Shown: positions 61,688-64,000 of the stretch, piece by piece
How positions within the stretch are numbered: position 1 is the stretch's first letter
Layout of the letters: every line of letters begins with the position of its first letter
Source of the DNA: Nepenthes gracilis
Taxonomy: Eukaryota; Streptophyta; Magnoliopsida; Caryophyllales; Nepenthaceae
Direction of reading: 5' to 3'
DNA length: 64,000 bases
Assembly (NCBI GenBank): GCA_033239525.1
Contig: BSYO01000004.1
Span: forward strand, 9,391,410 to 9,455,409
Notes under the pieces: generated by a model
Told to the model about the DNA's origin: nothing
Databases searched by the model: none
The model's input: only the letters and a program-made list of their open reading frames with translations
Translations under genes and position numbers: made by a program

Positions 61688-62002
61688 TCATCTGAGAGCA
61701 GATGTAAGAGCTTCGAAAGCTTCTTCTTCGCACGGGATGGTAATGCCCATGTCGTGGTTGAAACCAAACTCTTCCTCAGCTTGCCGAAGCAAGGTCTGAA
61801 ACTCGGGGCGGCTCAAGAAGGAGATGGGAACGATGTATCTCGTCCTGTTTTCTCCGACGTAAACGGGGAAATGCCCTTTGGGGACGTCAACGGGGAGGCC
61901 TTGCTCATCGTACCCATGCTTCTTTCCTAGGCTTGAACACCTCTTTAGAATCTGCTTTAGAACTGCTGTTTGTGGGAGTTTGCTTGATCTCCTGATCACC
62001 AT
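61688..62002 (-). CDS. SAUR family auxin-responsive protein (SAUR50/51/54-like)
   Basis: An intact, intronless 104-aa SAUR. It has the short N-terminus of its subgroup, [20 protein letters not shown] (residues 6-25), then the SAUR domain with [15 protein letters not shown] (37-51), [14 protein letters not shown] (55-68), [11 protein letters not shown] (71-81) and [17 protein letters not shown] (85-101). Length and sequence fit the SAUR12/16/50/51/54 group. The role is as for other SAURs: auxin-driven cell expansion through PP2C.D inhibition (family knowledge). A frame upstream is open to 62191, but I chose the ATG at 62002 because it gives the family N-terminus and the upstream residues translate the TATA and CT-rich promoter. 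GC-rich relative to its flanks. It faces the FPP gene about 21 kb away. Confidence 0.95.
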   Translation of the reverse strand: MVIRRSSKLPQTAVLKQILKRCSSLGKKHGYDEQGLPVDVPKGHFPVYVGENRTRYIVPISFLSRPEFQTLLRQAEEEFGFNHDMGITIPCEEEAFEALTSALR

Positions 62003-62097
62003 TTTTTCCCGGTAGGGAAGATACTCACAGAGAGAGAGGGGGAGGAAGATGAGTGATGAGAAGAAAGGGATGAGGCGGGGATGATAGTTGGAAGGGG

Positions 62098-62104
62098 TAT
62101 ATAT
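62098..62104 (-). promoter_or_regulatory. TATA box of SAUR gene 2
   Basis: ATATATA on the minus strand (context CCATATATACC), about 96 bases before the start codon. This leaves a CT-rich leader of roughly 65 bases. Confidence 0.6.
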
Positions 62105-62110
62105 GGTGAA

Positions 62111-62112
62111 AC

Positions 62113-62143
<31 letters not shown>

Positions 62144-62151
62144 GAGAGAAA
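62111..62151 (-). promoter_or_regulatory. GA/CT microsatellite with an embedded TGTCTC auxin response element
   Basis: A (GA)n tract on the plus strand, that is CT on the gene strand, lies directly upstream of the TATA box. It is interrupted once by GAGACA (62132-62137), which is TGTCTC on the gene strand, the canonical auxin response element bound by ARFs. GA repeats can also bind BPC/GAGA-factor proteins in plants. The position about 28 bases upstream of the TATA box suits a promoter element. Confidence 0.55.
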
Positions 62152-63239
62152 CAAGGGCATGTGGGGTGTGAGGAGAAAGGGAAGACCCCATTGGGTCTCC
62201 TCCGGCACGTTGTCCTTCCTAAAGACAGATGGTCCCTTGTCTACTCCTCTACCATTTTTTCTTTCATCCTGATTTTATCTCTATTTCAGAGACCCAATTG
62301 GAAGGTAATTCTTCCTGAATACACAAATCATCTGTCTGAAAAACAATATTGAATTTGTTTCCACCTAAGCCATATACGAGTTCTTTTGTTTTTTTTTGTT
62401 TTTTTAACCAAATATTCAAACGCATAACCCAAAAACTCACTTTTGTATTATGGAGATTATTATCGACTTTCAAAGTTGTAGGTTCTACGTTTGTCTTCCC
62501 TTTGTGGGTAATACAAGTCACATTCTTCTAGTTTCTCGTTTCAAACTCTCCAATATATATATATATAAACCCACTTTAATAATTGACTATATATATATAT
62601 ATTCCAAGATTCATTCATCACCACAAACAATGTCCACTAGGAAATTTAAACATTTGAGTTATTTTATCTATGCAATCTTCTTCTTCCACGAAATATAATA
62701 TGTGCAGGAACGTACACAGGAATTGTAAATTTATGCTTTCTCCAAGGTGGTCCAAATATCTCTTATTTTTTTCTCTTTGGTTACCCCTCCATCGATCTTT
62801 CTTTACCCCGAGGTCTGAAAAATATAATATTTAACTTTCATGAATAACAGTAGAACTGAATTAATTAAAAAAAAAAATGTAAGAGAACGATATTAATTTA
62901 TAAAATAAGAGTCACAAAGGCTCAGAATAATAAGTATAAGCTAAAAGACAGATTAAAACAGAACTAAAACAAACTAAGAGGGCATAAAATGATAAACTAG
63001 AGACTCAACGAAAAGGCATACTTTTGTTTGATACAAACCCATCGAAAAGGCAAAATCAGAAAAAGCAAAGTCAGAGAAAACAACTCCTTAAAAATACAGG
63101 AATCGGAGATTCAATAACAGCAAAACCCAAGGCTTCATAGCAGTAATTTCAGAAGGAATAAGCTCCAAAGTCGATAACATTTCAACCCAAAATCTAATCT
63201 GAGAAGATAAAGTTTATATAAATATATAATGATATTCAT
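62152..63239. other. Upstream flank of SAUR gene 2 and spacer
   Basis: The first 150 bases are moderately GC-rich promoter-proximal DNA. The remainder is AT-rich with (TA)n tracts at about 62552-62566 and 62590-62601. No gene is seen. Confidence 0.45.
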
Positions 63240-64000
63240 CCCATAGGGTAAGAATAAGATAATCAACTTTGTGTTAAAACCAAACTATTTATTTAAATCG
63301 CAAAAAAATAATTGATGATATACAATAAATAAAATGATAATCATAAATAATAATGAATATCCGATTTTACATGAAAAATTTTCTTTTGGAATGAGGAAGA
63401 AAAACATGAAATTATAAGTCTGAAATATCCATCATATAATATATATTTGTTAGTTACACAAATCACAATAAATATAAATATACAATACCTTCTAATAAAT
63501 AAATAAACACAAATAATAATTAGTATAAGATGAAAGAGAAGAAATAATACTAGTAAAATGTTCTTATCAATTTCAATACCCAAGATCAATAGAGAGTGAA
63601 ACACAATTTGAAATGTAACCAAATACTTGAACTTTCATCTTTTCTCTTTTTTTCTCTCTCTTTTTTTTTCACAGAGTCGGTATTCTAAATCTCAAAAATT
63701 ATAAAATAATTAGCCTTAAAACACTTCAGAAGTATTTATATCAAAACCGGCGCTCGAGCATTCGTCGGGAGTTCCTCGTGCGTGAGTGCCATTGTGATTG
63801 GCTCATGAGTGTCCGTCGTCCACGTGACCGCTATAATCTGTGCACGAGCGCCCTCTTAAGCACATATCAGGCATTGATCAATTAGAAAATCACGCTCCTG
63901 CGTCTCTCTTGCCTTTCTTGGACAATCTCCAATATGGAATTACAACACATGCGACAATCCGATGTCCATCATGCGCTACACTATAATTTTTCAGATTAAT
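63240..64000 (-). mobile_element. LTR-like remnant of the minisatellite family, cut by the window end
   Basis: Read on the minus strand: degenerate units with cacgagcgc, ctcatgagc and gctcgagc cores (63900-63745), GATATAAATACTTC (63741-63728) as a TATA box, a GA-rich leader (63680-63645), then AT-rich sequence aligning with 5850-6250 (both share AATGTTCTTATC- or AATGTTTACCG-like and ATTGTATATNATTGATT boxes on the minus strand). The upstream end lies beyond the window. Confidence 0.6.

Noticed and set aside
62003..62191. In-frame N-terminal extension of SAUR gene 2
   Set aside because: The extension translates the TATA box and CT-rich leader and has no family similarity; the ATG at 62002 gives the conserved SAUR N-terminus.

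Overview
This is a 64 kb piece of a plant nuclear genome, from a eudicot by its gene content. It is strongly AT-rich, mostly intergenic and heavily loaded with decayed LTR retrotransposons. I found no bacterial, organellar or viral signature. Only three protein-coding genes can be supported: a SAUR52/53/69-type small auxin-up RNA gene (13354-13785, +), a spliced filament-like plant protein gene of the FPP4/5/6 type (coding exons 35921-40855, +, 1,106 aa by my splice model), and a second SAUR of the SAUR50/51/54 type (61688-62002, -).

The three genes form a recognisable block. From memory, Arabidopsis chromosome 1 carries SAUR54 (At1g19830), FPP4 (At1g19835) and SAUR53 (At1g19840) side by side. 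The same three families sit here in the same linear arrangement, spread over about 49 kb by repeat insertion. The two SAURs belong to the auxin-induced growth output. FPPs are coiled-coil proteins associated with the nuclear envelope and cytoskeleton. No direct functional link between the SAURs and the FPP is implied beyond ancestral neighbourhood.

Layout. 1-13 kb: AT-rich spacer with solo LTRs (737-1587, 7773-8619, 9192-10043), a pair of LTR-like direct repeats (about 2945-3297 and 4160-4522), a long AT hairpin (10165-10292) and a 99-bp tandem duplication (11404-11607). 13-14 kb: SAUR gene 1. 14-32 kb: gene desert with a solo LTR (15987-16507) and diverged LTR remnants. 32-41 kb: the FPP gene, whose 5' leader intron holds an internally deleted Ty1/copia element. 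41-61 kb: repeat-dominated (solo LTRs 43474-44438, 47549-48887 and 56619-59522; a LINE fragment; a copia LTR; a retroelement gag-like fragment). 61-62 kb: SAUR gene 2 with a GA-repeat promoter. 62-64 kb: another LTR-like remnant running off the window.

The main discovery from reading the sequence is a set of solo LTRs whose ends I could place by 5-bp target-site duplications (ATTAT, TCAAT, CAAAT, ATAGG, TATTT, GTCTA, and one imperfect TGAAT/TGAAC). No full-length element remains. Several LTRs share a degenerate core resembling GACTTGAGCGTCGGAG, which I associate with Tat/Ogre-type Ty3/gypsy LTRs. A second LTR family carries arrays of degenerate 50-60 bp units in the part upstream of its TATA box. 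I found no novel biochemical system.
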